DNA from: an uncultured Bacteroidales bacterium | GTDB lineage: Bacteria > Bacteroidota > Bacteroidia > Bacteroidales > Paludibacteraceae | Assembly: GCA_903830915.1 (NCBI GenBank) | Contig: CAIKVR010000085.1 | Location: 1-42,596, forward strand | Length of the DNA: 42,596 nt | Direction: 5' to 3' | The notes under the pieces: generated by a model | The model's database searches: none | Seen by the model: the letters and a program-made list of their open reading frames with translations, nothing else | What the model was told of the DNA's origin: nothing | Translations under genes and position numbers: made by a program | Shown: positions 1-6,562 of the stretch, piece by piece | Numbering within the stretch: position 1 is the stretch's first letter | Layout: each line of letters starts with the position of its first letter

Positions 1-367
1 GCCCGAACGATGAGATTTGATACTAAAAGTGCTCATAAACTGGAGGATTAAAGGATTAAAAACTAAAAGCAGCAGCTGCGCCCGTAAATAATTTTTACCC
101 CCAGAAAAGAGAAAGAAAAGAAGAAGAAGAAGAAAAAAAAAGAAAAATATAGCTTTCACATTAGGCGGACGGATTGGGCTGTCAAGGTTTTTTGGCAAAA
201 TACTACCCGAAGTGCAACGAGGTGTGGAGATTATGCCAAAAACACGAAGTGCTTGACCTTTACTGCCCAAAGCGTTGGTCTGTGCTGGCCGCCTTATCTT
301 TGCTAGATTTTTTATTTTTTGTCGGTAAATATTATACTCAAAAAAGTCCTTGTTGTATTTTAATTTT
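1..367. other. Noncoding flank of the IS element with a long imperfect hairpin
   Basis: No convincing gene is visible here. A purine-only low-complexity tract lies at about 103-148. From 162 to 296 the sequence folds as a long imperfect hairpin with paired blocks: taggcgg (162-168) with ccgcctta (289-296), attgggc (173-179) with gcccaaa (265-271), tcaag (182-186) with cttga (252-256), and ttttggca (190-197) with tgccaaaa (234-241). This block-wise pairing resembles recombination-site or repeat hairpins more than a terminator. An open frame crossing this hairpin also crosses the IS boundary, so it is not a gene. Confidence 0.4.
360..367. repeat. Left target-site duplication of the IS1595 element
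   Basis: The octamer ttaatttt occurs immediately outside the left inverted repeat and exactly again at 1363-1370, outside the right one. Eight bp is the duplication length usual for the IS1595 family. Confidence 0.85.
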
Positions 368-1362
368 TTGGTATAGGCGTTTAGGTCGCTGTAATTTTGG
401 ATGAAACAGCTACTTTTGTAGCGTGGATAATAGAAAACAATATATAGGTGTGAATTCAATGGAGTTCAATAAATATTTTCAGACAGATGAGGATTGCTAT
501 CGTTATCTTTCAGAGACAAAATGGTCATTCGAGAATCCTTACCAATGTAAGAAGTGCGGTCATTTAAAATATGGTAAAGGCAAAAAGCCATATTCACATC
601 GTTGCTGCAAGTGCAATTACGATGAAAGTCCTACTTCAGGAACTATGTTTGACAAGTTGAAATTTTCATTGCTTATAGCATTTCATATCTGTTTTAAAAT
701 TAGCACCAAGAAGAAAGGAATGTCTTCATTAGAATTGTCAGAGGAGTTTGGATTGCGCCAGAAAACAGTATGGGAATTTAAGTGGAAAATCCAACAAGCC
801 ATGACAAGTAGCCGTATGAGCCAATTGGAGGGCAAAGTTCAGGTTGATGAGTTTCTCATAGGAGAATATGAAGAAGGTAAAGTTGGTCGGAGTGGTGATA
901 GTAAAAAGAAGTTAGTAATTGTTGGACTTGAAATTTTGGAAGATAAAAAAGGTGTTGGTCGAGCTTATGCGCAAGTAATTGAGCATGCTTCGAGCAAAGA
1001 ATTTAGACCATTTTTTGAGACATATATAAGCAATGATGCAACTGTTATTACTGACGCTTGGAAAGGTTATTTGCCATTGAAAAAAGACTATCCAAACTTA
1101 GAACAAATACCTTCTGAAAAAGGGAAAGGCATGCAACAACTGCATATTCACATAATGAACATCCAGGGATGGTTGCGAGGAATACATCACCATTGTTCAA
1201 AAGAACGGATGCAAGGTTATCTCGATGAGTATCATTTTCGATATAATAGACGTGCAATGATGGGGTCAATCTTCGATTTACTCATAAAAAGGATGGTTCA
1301 AAGTGAACCTAAAAGATTGATTAAAAGCAAAATAAAAACAGTGCTCTAAGCGCCTATACCAA
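368..1362 (+). mobile_element. IS1595-family insertion sequence, 995 bp, apparently intact
   Basis: The element is bounded by inverted repeats: ttggtataggcgttta at 368-383 and its near complement taagcgcctataccaa at 1347-1362, with 15 of 16 positions matching. An exact 8-bp duplication, ttaatttt, flanks it at 360-367 and 1363-1370. One open frame fills the interior and encodes a zinc-ribbon DDE-type transposase. The perfect duplication and uninterrupted frame suggest a fairly recent insertion. It sits in gene-poor, repeat-rich DNA and interrupts no recognisable gene. Confidence 0.88.
459..1349 (+). CDS. IS1595-family (ISXO2-like) transposase
   Basis: This is the cut-and-paste transposase of the surrounding element, 296 aa from the ATG at 459. 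A GTG 36 nt upstream would add 12 residues, but the family usually begins close to this ATG. The N-terminal zinc ribbon has Cys pairs at C30/C33 and C50/C52. The middle holds a helix-turn-helix-like segment (LELSEEFGLRQKTVWEFKWK). The catalytic core shows D130 in VDEF, D199 in TDAWKGY, and the family's third-acid region N234/GWLRGIHHH with the downstream YLDEYHFRYNRR motif, which is typical of the ISXO2-like DDE domain, where the last position is often N or E. The stop overlaps the right inverted repeat. No frameshift or truncation is seen, so the protein is probably active. Confidence 0.92.
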   Translation: MEFNKYFQTDEDCYRYLSETKWSFENPYQCKKCGHLKYGKGKKPYSHRCCKCNYDESPTSGTMFDKLKFSLLIAFHICFKISTKKKGMSSLELSEEFGLRQKTVWEFKWKIQQAMTSSRMSQLEGKVQVDEFLIGEYEEGKVGRSGDSKKKLVIVGLEILEDKKGVGRAYAQVIEHASSKEFRPFFETYISNDATVITDAWKGYLPLKKDYPNLEQIPSEKGKGMQQLHIHIMNIQGWLRGIHHHCSKERMQGYLDEYHFRYNRRAMMGSIFDLLIKRMVQSEPKRLIKSKIKTVL

Positions 1363-1370
1363 TTAATTTT
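1363..1370. repeat. Right target-site duplication of the IS1595 element
   Basis: Exact copy of the octamer ttaatttt found at 360-367, directly outside the right inverted repeat of the IS. Confidence 0.85.
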
Positions 1371-1458
1371 TTTGTGGGAAATTGGACAATGAAGGCACAG
1401 AAAAATATCGAATTAAAAACCATAATTCATTGAAAAAACCAAAAGGATTCTATTTATT

Positions 1459-1755
1459 GGGGTAAACACGCCGCAGGAAGAAAGGCAACCGCTGGAAATG
1501 GGTGGAAAAATGGCATGGGTATGACTGAGGGAACGGAATATATGGAGTGAGAAAAGGAATACTTATGCCGTGCGGTGCTGAGGTGGATGCATAAATGAAG
1601 GCAAAATGAAGTGTAGGGGTTCGGAGAGAGGTACGAACGTAGTTCCCGGAGCGCAATGGAGCCGAAATGAATGCACCGACCGCAAGCACAGGTTATAAAA
1701 CACGATTGCATGAAATGACTGCAACAACTACAGGGCGGTGGGGAAATCTTGAGGA
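1459..1755. repeat. Degenerate noncoding repeat, unit 1 of 3
   Basis: The unit opens with ggggtaaacacgccgcagg and ends with actgcaacaacta followed by a gggcggtggggaaatcttgag-type tail. Between them are landmarks shared with units 2 and 3: ggaaatgggtggaaaa, gtgcggtgctgaggtg, gcaaaatgaagtg, gaggtacgaac, and a segment near accgaccgcaagca. The two ends are imperfect inverted repeats of each other (YtaacYcgYYgcag against ctgcaacaacta). Minus-strand open frames here (starting MLAVGAF-like) recur in all three units but look like side effects of the repeat, not genes. Confidence 0.75.
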
Positions 1756-1766
1756 TATTGGTTTTC

Positions 1767-2057
1767 GGGGTTAACTCGTTGCAGAAAATAAATATATACC
1801 ATTGGAAATGTGTTGGAAAAGGGCTTGGGGAAAACGGAATGAATGAGCTTGCGAAATGGAAATGAGTATTTCCCGAAGCTGTGCGGTGCTGAGGTGTATG
1901 CTTGCAATGTAGGCAAAATGAAGTGTCGGGTTTCGCGGTGAGGAACGAACAAGAAGCCCAGAACGAAATGGAGACGAAATGGAACGCATTTACCGCAAGC
2001 ATAAGTAAAATCAACCCGACATATATTTATTTACTGCACAACTAATGGGTGGTGGGG
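1767..2057. repeat. Degenerate noncoding repeat, unit 2 of 3
   Basis: Starts with ggggttaactcgttgcag and ends with actgcacaactaatgggtggtgggg. It carries accattggaaatgtgttgg, gtgcggtgctgaggtg, gcaaaatgaagtgtcggg and ttaccgcaagcataag in the same order as units 1 and 3. It follows unit 1 after about 11 bp, so the units are nearly head-to-tail. No gene is supported. Confidence 0.75.
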
Positions 2058-2147
2058 TCTTATTGTGGCTCTTATTTTGGCGGTACGCCTAAACAACTCA
2101 CCGTTTAGGTGTAATGAACTTGCCGCTCTGCCTTTAGGCGTTTTAAT

Positions 2148-2550
2148 GGGGCTAACCCGCCGCAGTAGAAGAAAATAGACCATTGGAAATGCGTTGGAAA
2201 AGAGCATTGGTGGATTAGGCGTGTAATGAAACAGGCGTTGGGGAATGAAATGGAGCTTTACTGGCTGTTTGTGCGAGGATTGATTTGTGGGAGGATTACT
2301 GCCGGAAAGCGTAATGGAATGACTGCGTGGATTGTGGAATGGAGCGACTAAGCCACCTATGATGTGGGGTGCTGAGGTGGGTGAAATGAACTGAACGCAA
2401 TGAAGTGAAGGGTGGATGACGGTGAGGTACGAACTGTCTCCCCCGAAACGAAATGAGAGAAGTGAATGAACCGACCGCAAGCATAAGGAAATAAAACTCG
2501 AACTATTTTTTGATACTGCAACAACTAATGGGTGGTGGGGAAATCTTGAG
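2148..2550. repeat. Degenerate noncoding repeat, unit 3 of 3 (longer)
   Basis: Starts with ggggctaacccgccgcag and ends with actgcaacaactaatgggt plus ggtggggaaatcttgag. Shared landmarks are accattggaaatgcgttgg, gggtgctgaggtgggtg, gaggtacgaac and accgaccgcaagcataag. It is about 100 bp longer than the other units. A spacer of about 90 bp (2058-2147) separates it from unit 2 and contains its own inverted sequence, taggcg/cgccta. No gene is supported. Confidence 0.72.
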
Positions 2551-2597
2551 GTCTTCGGGCAGCGGAGCAGGGCAAAGCGTTGATTTTGTGGGGCTAT

Positions 2598-2674
2598 TAT
2601 ACATAATTAGGTTATATTTATCCCCTATTTATCGCCGAAGGCGGGGGATCGAATATAACTTCATGTTATGTATA
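2598..2674. other. Integron attC-like palindrome
   Basis: Three paired blocks are separated by unpaired spacers: tatacataa (2598-2606) with ttatgtata (2666-2674), gttatatt (2611-2618) with aatataac (2652-2659), and tcccc (2621-2625) with gggga (2644-2648), with a small internal hairpin cgccgaaggcg (2632-2642). This mimics the R/L-box layout of attC sites, with a GTTATGT core-like heptamer at 2665-2671 facing ACATAAT at 2601-2607. The 77-bp length fits the known attC range. No integron integrase lies in the window, so the identity is only suggested by structure. Confidence 0.4.
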
Positions 2675-3005
2675 TTAGCTTTGAGTTGTTTTTTTTCTGG
2701 TGCAAATCAGGTACGGTGGTGGCGGTTGGAGTACCTGATGTCTTTTTTGCCTGTGGCTGGATTGGCTTATTGATTTTTTTGAGGAACGAGAAAAAGCAAT
2801 GTGCCAATTGTGGGTTGATTGCAAAAAGTGTGACAGAAAAAAACAACAGCAGGGTGGATTGTGCGGAAGCCGACAAAAAGACCGTGCAAGCCCAGAGGAA
2901 CGAGGGGCGGGGATTTTTGGCGGCTGGGGATTGCCCTGCGGAGCTGCCCGTAATTCACTTTCAGGTGAAACCTGACCGCTTAAAATACTCTTAATGTTCT
3001 AAGAA
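2675..3005. other. Intergenic segment, no supported gene
   Basis: Open frames exist here but show no recognisable domain, and their composition is unlike the real genes nearby. A short hairpin, tcaggt-gaa-acctga, lies at about 2962-2976. It is downstream of the minus-strand Abi gene but lacks a T-run, so it is at best a weak transcript end. Confidence 0.4.
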
Positions 3006-3902
3006 TTACTGCCAAATAGGTTCGTTCTGCCAGTTATTAAAGAATCCAATTTTAAAGATAGGTATATTCGGATTCTGTTGAAATAAAGTAAGTAATTTGG
3101 ATTTAATCTCGTTGTTAGCGTCAATTGCATTACAGAGATAGACCATAGCTGTTATTACATAGAATGGTTTCTTTTCTTGAACAGGTGTAATACCGTTTTG
3201 AAGCCACTGAAGACGTGGATTAATAATCAAAGTCGGGCGTTTAACCATGTTGCGACTCCAGATACGAGAGTGGTGGGCAATAATATTCCTCAAATAAGAA
3301 ATGGCTTCCAACCAACTTGACAGTTCGCTATGAAGATTTAGTCCCATTTCATTAGCAACGATTGCTTTTTGTGGAAGTTGGTGTTTGAGATTTTTATATA
3401 TTTTGGAAAGTGTACCGAATGTTGCCACTTCGAATATAATCCATGCATCTGGATTATTATTTGGGTGTCTGTTCCTAAAATCTTTTGCAAATATCTCTCC
3501 GCTCCGATTAAATTCGGATTGAAGGTCTGTCAAGTGTACAGAATGAAGAGCTTTGTCTTCTACAATTGAGTCATTCAAATACCATAGACCTCCAAAAGCC
3601 TGTGAAAGGTGGTAAATTAGTTTTGTCCGTAATGCTATTTCTATTATCTCAATGGCATCGAAAAGGACTAACCTCAACTGACGGTCGAAATTATATCTGT
3701 CAATTACATCTTCGAAATATGAATTAGGGCTGAATATGTGGTTTGATCTGTCGGATTGCATGTCCCACCAGTAACCTTTTAAGCGATAATAGCTGATATG
3801 ACCTAAATGGTTGGGTGCTTCCTGCTCATTTCTGAACAACATACCACGACTCTTTAGCAGAGCAATTTGTTCATTTATTGAGTGAGATACTTTATTAGGC
3901 AT
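3006..3902 (-). CDS. Abi_2 (AbiD/AbiF)-family HEPN abortive-infection protein
   Basis: This 298-aa protein matches the Abi_2 family in length and in landmarks: the N-terminal INEQIALLKSRGM segment, the LGHISYYRLKGYW motif (residues about 33-45), and the C-terminal HEPN ribonuclease signature R205-N-I-I-A-H210-H. Family members are thought to be RNA-cleaving toxins that arrest or kill phage-infected cells; HEPN proteins of this kind have been proposed as relatives of Cas13. The start at 3902 lies only 6 nt after the T-run of a candidate structured RNA on the same strand. Expression therefore probably depends on read-through of that terminator-like end. The gene sits alone, in a repeat-rich region, with no other defence gene beside it. 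Family assignment is firm; the RNA-partner mechanism is inferred. Confidence 0.85.
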   Translation of the reverse strand: MPNKVSHSINEQIALLKSRGMLFRNEQEAPNHLGHISYYRLKGYWWDMQSDRSNHIFSPNSYFEDVIDRYNFDRQLRLVLFDAIEIIEIALRTKLIYHLSQAFGGLWYLNDSIVEDKALHSVHLTDLQSEFNRSGEIFAKDFRNRHPNNNPDAWIIFEVATFGTLSKIYKNLKHQLPQKAIVANEMGLNLHSELSSWLEAISYLRNIIAHHSRIWSRNMVKRPTLIINPRLQWLQNGITPVQEKKPFYVITAMVYLCNAIDANNEIKSKLLTLFQQNPNIPIFKIGFFNNWQNEPIWQ

Positions 3903-3908
3903 GCATAT

Positions 3909-3956
3909 AAAAAAAAGAATGACCCGCCTGCAGTTCTTACGGTATGCAAAACGGGT
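3909..3956 (-). terminator. Terminator-like hairpin between the candidate RNA and the Abi start codon
   Basis: Stem ACCCG/CGGGT encloses an inner TGCA/TGCA pairing and is followed by a run of eight Ts on the minus strand. Its position immediately before the Abi start suggests it makes RNA abundant relative to Abi mRNA, as in RNA-antitoxin operons. Confidence 0.6.
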
Positions 3957-4005
3957 ACTGTTATCTTTATGGGACAGAGTCCGAATTATCTGTGAGTTAT
4001 TCGGT
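3909..4005 (-). ncRNA. Candidate abiF-type structured RNA upstream of the Abi gene
   Basis: On the minus strand a promoter at 4007-4038 should start a transcript near 4000-4005. The following ~95 nt contain three stems: CCGAAT/ATTCGG (4004-3999 with 3986-3981), CTGT/ACAG (3977-3974 with 3961-3958), and ACCCG/CGGGT (3956-3952 with 3926-3922). The last is followed by CATTC and eight Ts (3916-3909), as in a factor-independent terminator. The Abi start codon follows within 6 nt. A noncoding RNA class near abiF genes is known from comparative genomics, and I infer this is a member from position and shape only. An ordinary attenuated 5' leader is the alternative. Confidence 0.6.
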
Positions 4006-4006
4006 G

Positions 4007-4038
4007 CAAATGTATAACTTTCTTATATATAAACCAAA
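4007..4038 (-). promoter_or_regulatory. Bacteroidota-type promoter for the candidate RNA/Abi unit
   Basis: Minus strand: TTTG at 4038-4035, a 20-bp spacer, then TACATTTG at 4014-4007. This fits the TTTG-N19-21-TAnnTTTG consensus of the Bacteroidota primary sigma factor. It sets the likely RNA start near 4000-4005. Confidence 0.65.
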
Positions 4039-4105
4039 TATATATTGAAAAATCATCTCTTCTTTTCGTTTTTTTAGGATATTGGGGAATTCCGACATAT
4101 TGTGT

Positions 4106-4144
4106 ATTTGCAAACCACTACATAATTCGTAGTGGTTTGCAAAT
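4106..4144. repeat. Perfect 16-bp inverted repeat with 7-nt loop
   Basis: Arms atttgcaaaccactac (4106-4121) and gtagtggtttgcaaat (4129-4144) flank ataattc. There is no T-run on either side, so it is not an obvious terminator. It lies about 70 bp upstream of the candidate Abi/RNA promoter and could be an operator, a small-element footprint or a recombination site. Confidence 0.7.
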
Positions 4145-4587
4145 GTACTATTTTTCTGATTAAAATAATACATGTATAAAATATTTTTTGCGTTTTATCC
4201 CGGCGGGGTAATAAGAAATATAATTGAGATTTTTTACCCGCACTTTGTACGGGGTTATGCACATTTAGTTATTTGGCGGCAAAGAAATACACTTTTATGT
4301 ACGAAATACTAATAAATGCACGTCATGAAAAACTAATAAGCGCACATTGTGAAATGCTAATGACTGAACTATAAGGTTAGCTGGTGTGTAATATTTTGAG
4401 TGTGTTGTTTGTTAAATGGACTTTGGGGACAATAGGGACTTTTACATTTTTTTTGCTTTATTGATTGCTACTACAATAGGTAAAATGTGAGTTAAATAAT
4501 ATAAAATATCTTATTTGAAAATTGAACTCCTTCACTTTTGTTTGCGTTGCAGTAGTTCAAAAAATAGTAATGTAAACAAAATAATAT
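4145..4587. other. AT-rich intergenic segment, nothing recognised
   Basis: No gene, RNA or strong repeat is seen between the inverted repeat and the sigma-factor promoter element. A minus-strand frame of about 60 codons overlapping the start of this stretch has no recognisable features. Confidence 0.4.
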
Positions 4588-4595
4588 TATCTTTG
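4588..4595 (+). promoter_or_regulatory. Likely -7 element of the sigma-factor gene
   Basis: TATCTTTG matches TAnnTTTG and lies 58 bp before the start codon. No clear TTTG is seen 19-21 bp upstream, so only half of the promoter is supported. Confidence 0.4.
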
Positions 4596-4653
4596 CAATC
4601 GGTTTAGGTTGTGAAATTACAACAAAAACACCTTAAATTTTCAATTAATACTG

Positions 4654-5184
4654 ATGAACGGAATAAAGGATTTACTTGTAGGCGAACATTCTGAACGTGC
4701 GTTCAGGATGATTGTAAATGCCTATCAGGATAAGGTTATTCGGTTTATTTCGTTGTTTGTCAGTAGTAGGTTGGAATGTGAGGAGTTGGCATCGGATGTG
4801 TTTATTTCGTTGTGGAAAAACAAAGAGAACCTTTCTGATATTACTGACCTTGACAATTATATTTTTATTGTTGCCAAAAATAAAGCTCTGAACCATTTGC
4901 GAAAAGGCAAAACTGAATTAGTCGATTTGGACTCTTTTCAAGTGGATGCTTTTCATAATACGGATACTACTCCCGAATCCATTTATATTTCGCAGGAAGA
5001 GGTCGAAATACTGAATGCTGCCATTAATGAGCTACCTCAAAAAACGAAGATGGCTTTTCATTTGGTTCGCGAAAATAAAATGAAATACAAAGATGCTGCT
5101 GAAATACTTGGTGTATCCATCAAAACTATCGAAAAGCAAGTGGCGGCAGCTGTGGCGAAACTCAAAGAAAGGTTGAGCAAATAG
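4654..5184 (+). CDS. ECF RNA polymerase sigma factor, Bacteroidota family
   Basis: This is a 176-aa extracytoplasmic-function sigma factor that directs RNA polymerase to genes controlled by a surface receptor. Region 2 is visible in the first ~90 residues, with the RLECEELASDVFISLWKNKE and LDNYIFIVAKNKALNHLRK motifs. Region 4 ends the protein, with LPQKTKMAFHLVRENKMKYK followed by the helix-turn-helix AAEILGVSIKTIEKQVAAAV. It precedes a FecR anti-sigma gene and a TonB receptor with a signalling domain, the classical trans-envelope arrangement. In such systems FecR holds the sigma factor until the receptor binds its ligand. A heptamer repeat and a terminator-like hairpin separate it from fecR. 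Confidence 0.92.
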   Translation: MNGIKDLLVGEHSERAFRMIVNAYQDKVIRFISLFVSSRLECEELASDVFISLWKNKENLSDITDLDNYIFIVAKNKALNHLRKGKTELVDLDSFQVDAFHNTDTTPESIYISQEEVEILNAAINELPQKTKMAFHLVRENKMKYKDAAEILGVSIKTIEKQVAAAVAKLKERLSK

Positions 5185-5200
5185 GTTTTAAGGGTTTGAG

Positions 5201-5277
5201 AGAACAAAGAACAAAGAACAAAGAGCCAAGAACAAAGAACAAAGAGTCAAGAGCCAAGAATAAAGAACAAAGAAAAG
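5201..5277. repeat. Heptanucleotide tandem repeat (about 11 x AGAACAA)
   Basis: From 5201 the sequence reads as 7-bp units: six exact agaacaa copies interspersed with agagcca, agagtca, agaataa and a final agaaaag. It begins 17 bp after the sigma-factor stop and lies in the sigma/FecR spacer. Short tandem repeats change copy number by slippage, so this is a possible phase-variable spacer. Variation has not been shown here. Confidence 0.85.
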
Positions 5278-5308
5278 ACGACTGATTAATCAATACAACA
5301 TAATTTAC

Positions 5309-5351
5309 TCCCTCCATTAAAAATATTTTATTTTTCGATGGGGGGATTTTT
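5309..5351 (+). terminator. Terminator-like hairpin between sigma factor and FecR
   Basis: tccctccat (5309-5317) pairs with atgggggga (5338-5346) through nine pairs including one T-G, followed by five Ts (5347-5351). It could end the sigma transcript or attenuate read-through into fecR. Confidence 0.55.
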
Positions 5352-5396
5352 AAATAACGGTGTCTTTAGTATTATAAATAAATTCCCCCAAGGATC

Positions 5397-6380
5397 ATGG
5401 ACGATCAATTTTCAAAATTAGTATCAAAAGTACTTGCTGGTGAAGCGAGTTACGACGAGAAGCAACAGCTAAAGCAGCTTTTGCTGGATAGCAAAGAGCA
5501 TACCCTGCTTTTTAACCAATTAAAAGAATATTGGGATGCTGATGTTCAATTGAACAAAACGAATAAAGAAAGTTTTGAAACATCTGTTATGGCTCAATTA
5601 AATTTTGAACCGGAAATCCGGAAATCAAAATATAGAAAACTCTATCTTCAGATTGCAAGTGTTGCAGCTGTAGTGTTTTTTGCCATGACATGTGGAATGG
5701 CGTATTTATATACGGCACAACCCAACGAAATTTATACTTATTCCGCACAATCAGTACCTGTAGAGTATTTATTAGCGGACGGAACGAAGGTTACATTAAA
5801 TATAAACAGTTCACTCACTTATTCGTCTAACTTCGGGAAAGAACGCCGGGATGTAAAACTTACCGGAGAGGCATTTTTCAACGTAACAAAGGATAAGACC
5901 AAACCTTTTGCTGTTGAAGCACTGGGAACTAAAACAGAAGTATTAGGTACAAGTTTTAATGTAAGCGTAAATAATAAAACCGGAAATGTGACAACTACTT
6001 TAGTGGAAGGCTCGGTTCGGTTTATGGCAAAGAACTGTGAGCAACTTTTAAAACCGGGAGAAGAAATTGTTTACGATGCAAATTCGAAAAAGTTTGAAAC
6101 ACATGTAACCGATACTCAATATAATACAGCTTGGGTTTCGGGCAGGTACAATTACAACGATGTAACATTTGCCGATTTGGCAAACAAGTTAGAAAAAATA
6201 TACAAATTAAAAATCGATATTTCAGATTCAAAAGTTGCCAATCGCATTGTATCGGCTTCATTCCTGAACGAAGAACCAGTGGAAGAAATTCTAAAAGCGT
6301 TGGAGAATGAATTGGGCTTCAGCTACGAAATAAAAGATTCTACCAAAATAAATATAGTAAGTAAAACCTTAAGAAACTGA
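5397..6380 (+). CDS. FecR-family anti-sigma factor
   Basis: This 327-aa inner-membrane regulator should bind the ECF sigma factor in the cytoplasm and sense the TonB receptor in the periplasm. Residues 1-75 form the cytoplasmic anti-sigma part. A single membrane segment lies at about 81-105 (LQIASVAAVVFFAMTCGMAY). The periplasmic FecR domain follows, with LLADGTKVTLNINSSLTY and VEALGTKTEVLGTSFNV. The C-terminal ~70 residues (VTFADLANKLEKIYKLKIDI onward) match DUF4974, which contacts the receptor's signalling domain. Gene order with the upstream sigma factor and downstream receptor supports the assignment. Its targets probably include the receptor gene and perhaps the following saccharolytic locus. 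Confidence 0.92.
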   Translation: MDDQFSKLVSKVLAGEASYDEKQQLKQLLLDSKEHTLLFNQLKEYWDADVQLNKTNKESFETSVMAQLNFEPEIRKSKYRKLYLQIASVAAVVFFAMTCGMAYLYTAQPNEIYTYSAQSVPVEYLLADGTKVTLNINSSLTYSSNFGKERRDVKLTGEAFFNVTKDKTKPFAVEALGTKTEVLGTSFNVSVNNKTGNVTTTLVEGSVRFMAKNCEQLLKPGEEIVYDANSKKFETHVTDTQYNTAWVSGRYNYNDVTFADLANKLEKIYKLKIDISDSKVANRIVSASFLNEEPVEEILKALENELGFSYEIKDSTKINIVSKTLRN

Positions 6381-6428
6381 CATCCTATGTAACAACTACT
6401 TGAAAAATCACACACTCTCTCACAAAAA

Positions 6429-6465
6429 AAGGACTCGTCTATTGGGGAATAAACGTTGAGTCCTT
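6429..6465. terminator. Hairpin in the fecR-receptor spacer
   Basis: aaggactc (6429-6436) pairs with gagtcctt (6458-6465). On the minus strand a T-run follows the stem; on the plus strand there is none. It may act as a weak terminator or attenuator after fecR. Confidence 0.45.
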
Positions 6466-6562
6466 CTAATTAATCGTTTTACAATCAAAGTTTTAGCGTC
6501 TTTATAGTAAAGTCGTTTAGCCCTCTTTATGTAAAAAATATTTGCAAAGATAAAAATAAAAT

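Noticed and set aside
1450-2484. Several minus-strand frames of 60-186 codons in the repeat array
   Set aside because: They recur with each degenerate repeat unit, overlap one another in different frames, have odd His/Ser/Pro-rich composition and no recognisable domain; they are translations of repeats.
2668-2994. Plus-strand frame of 108 codons after the attC-like site
   Set aside because: It starts inside the palindrome, shows no domain and has mixed low-complexity composition. It could be a cassette gene, but nothing supports that.
5201-5277. Possible CRISPR array at the heptamer repeat
   Set aside because: The units are 7 bp with no spacers, so this is a simple tandem repeat.
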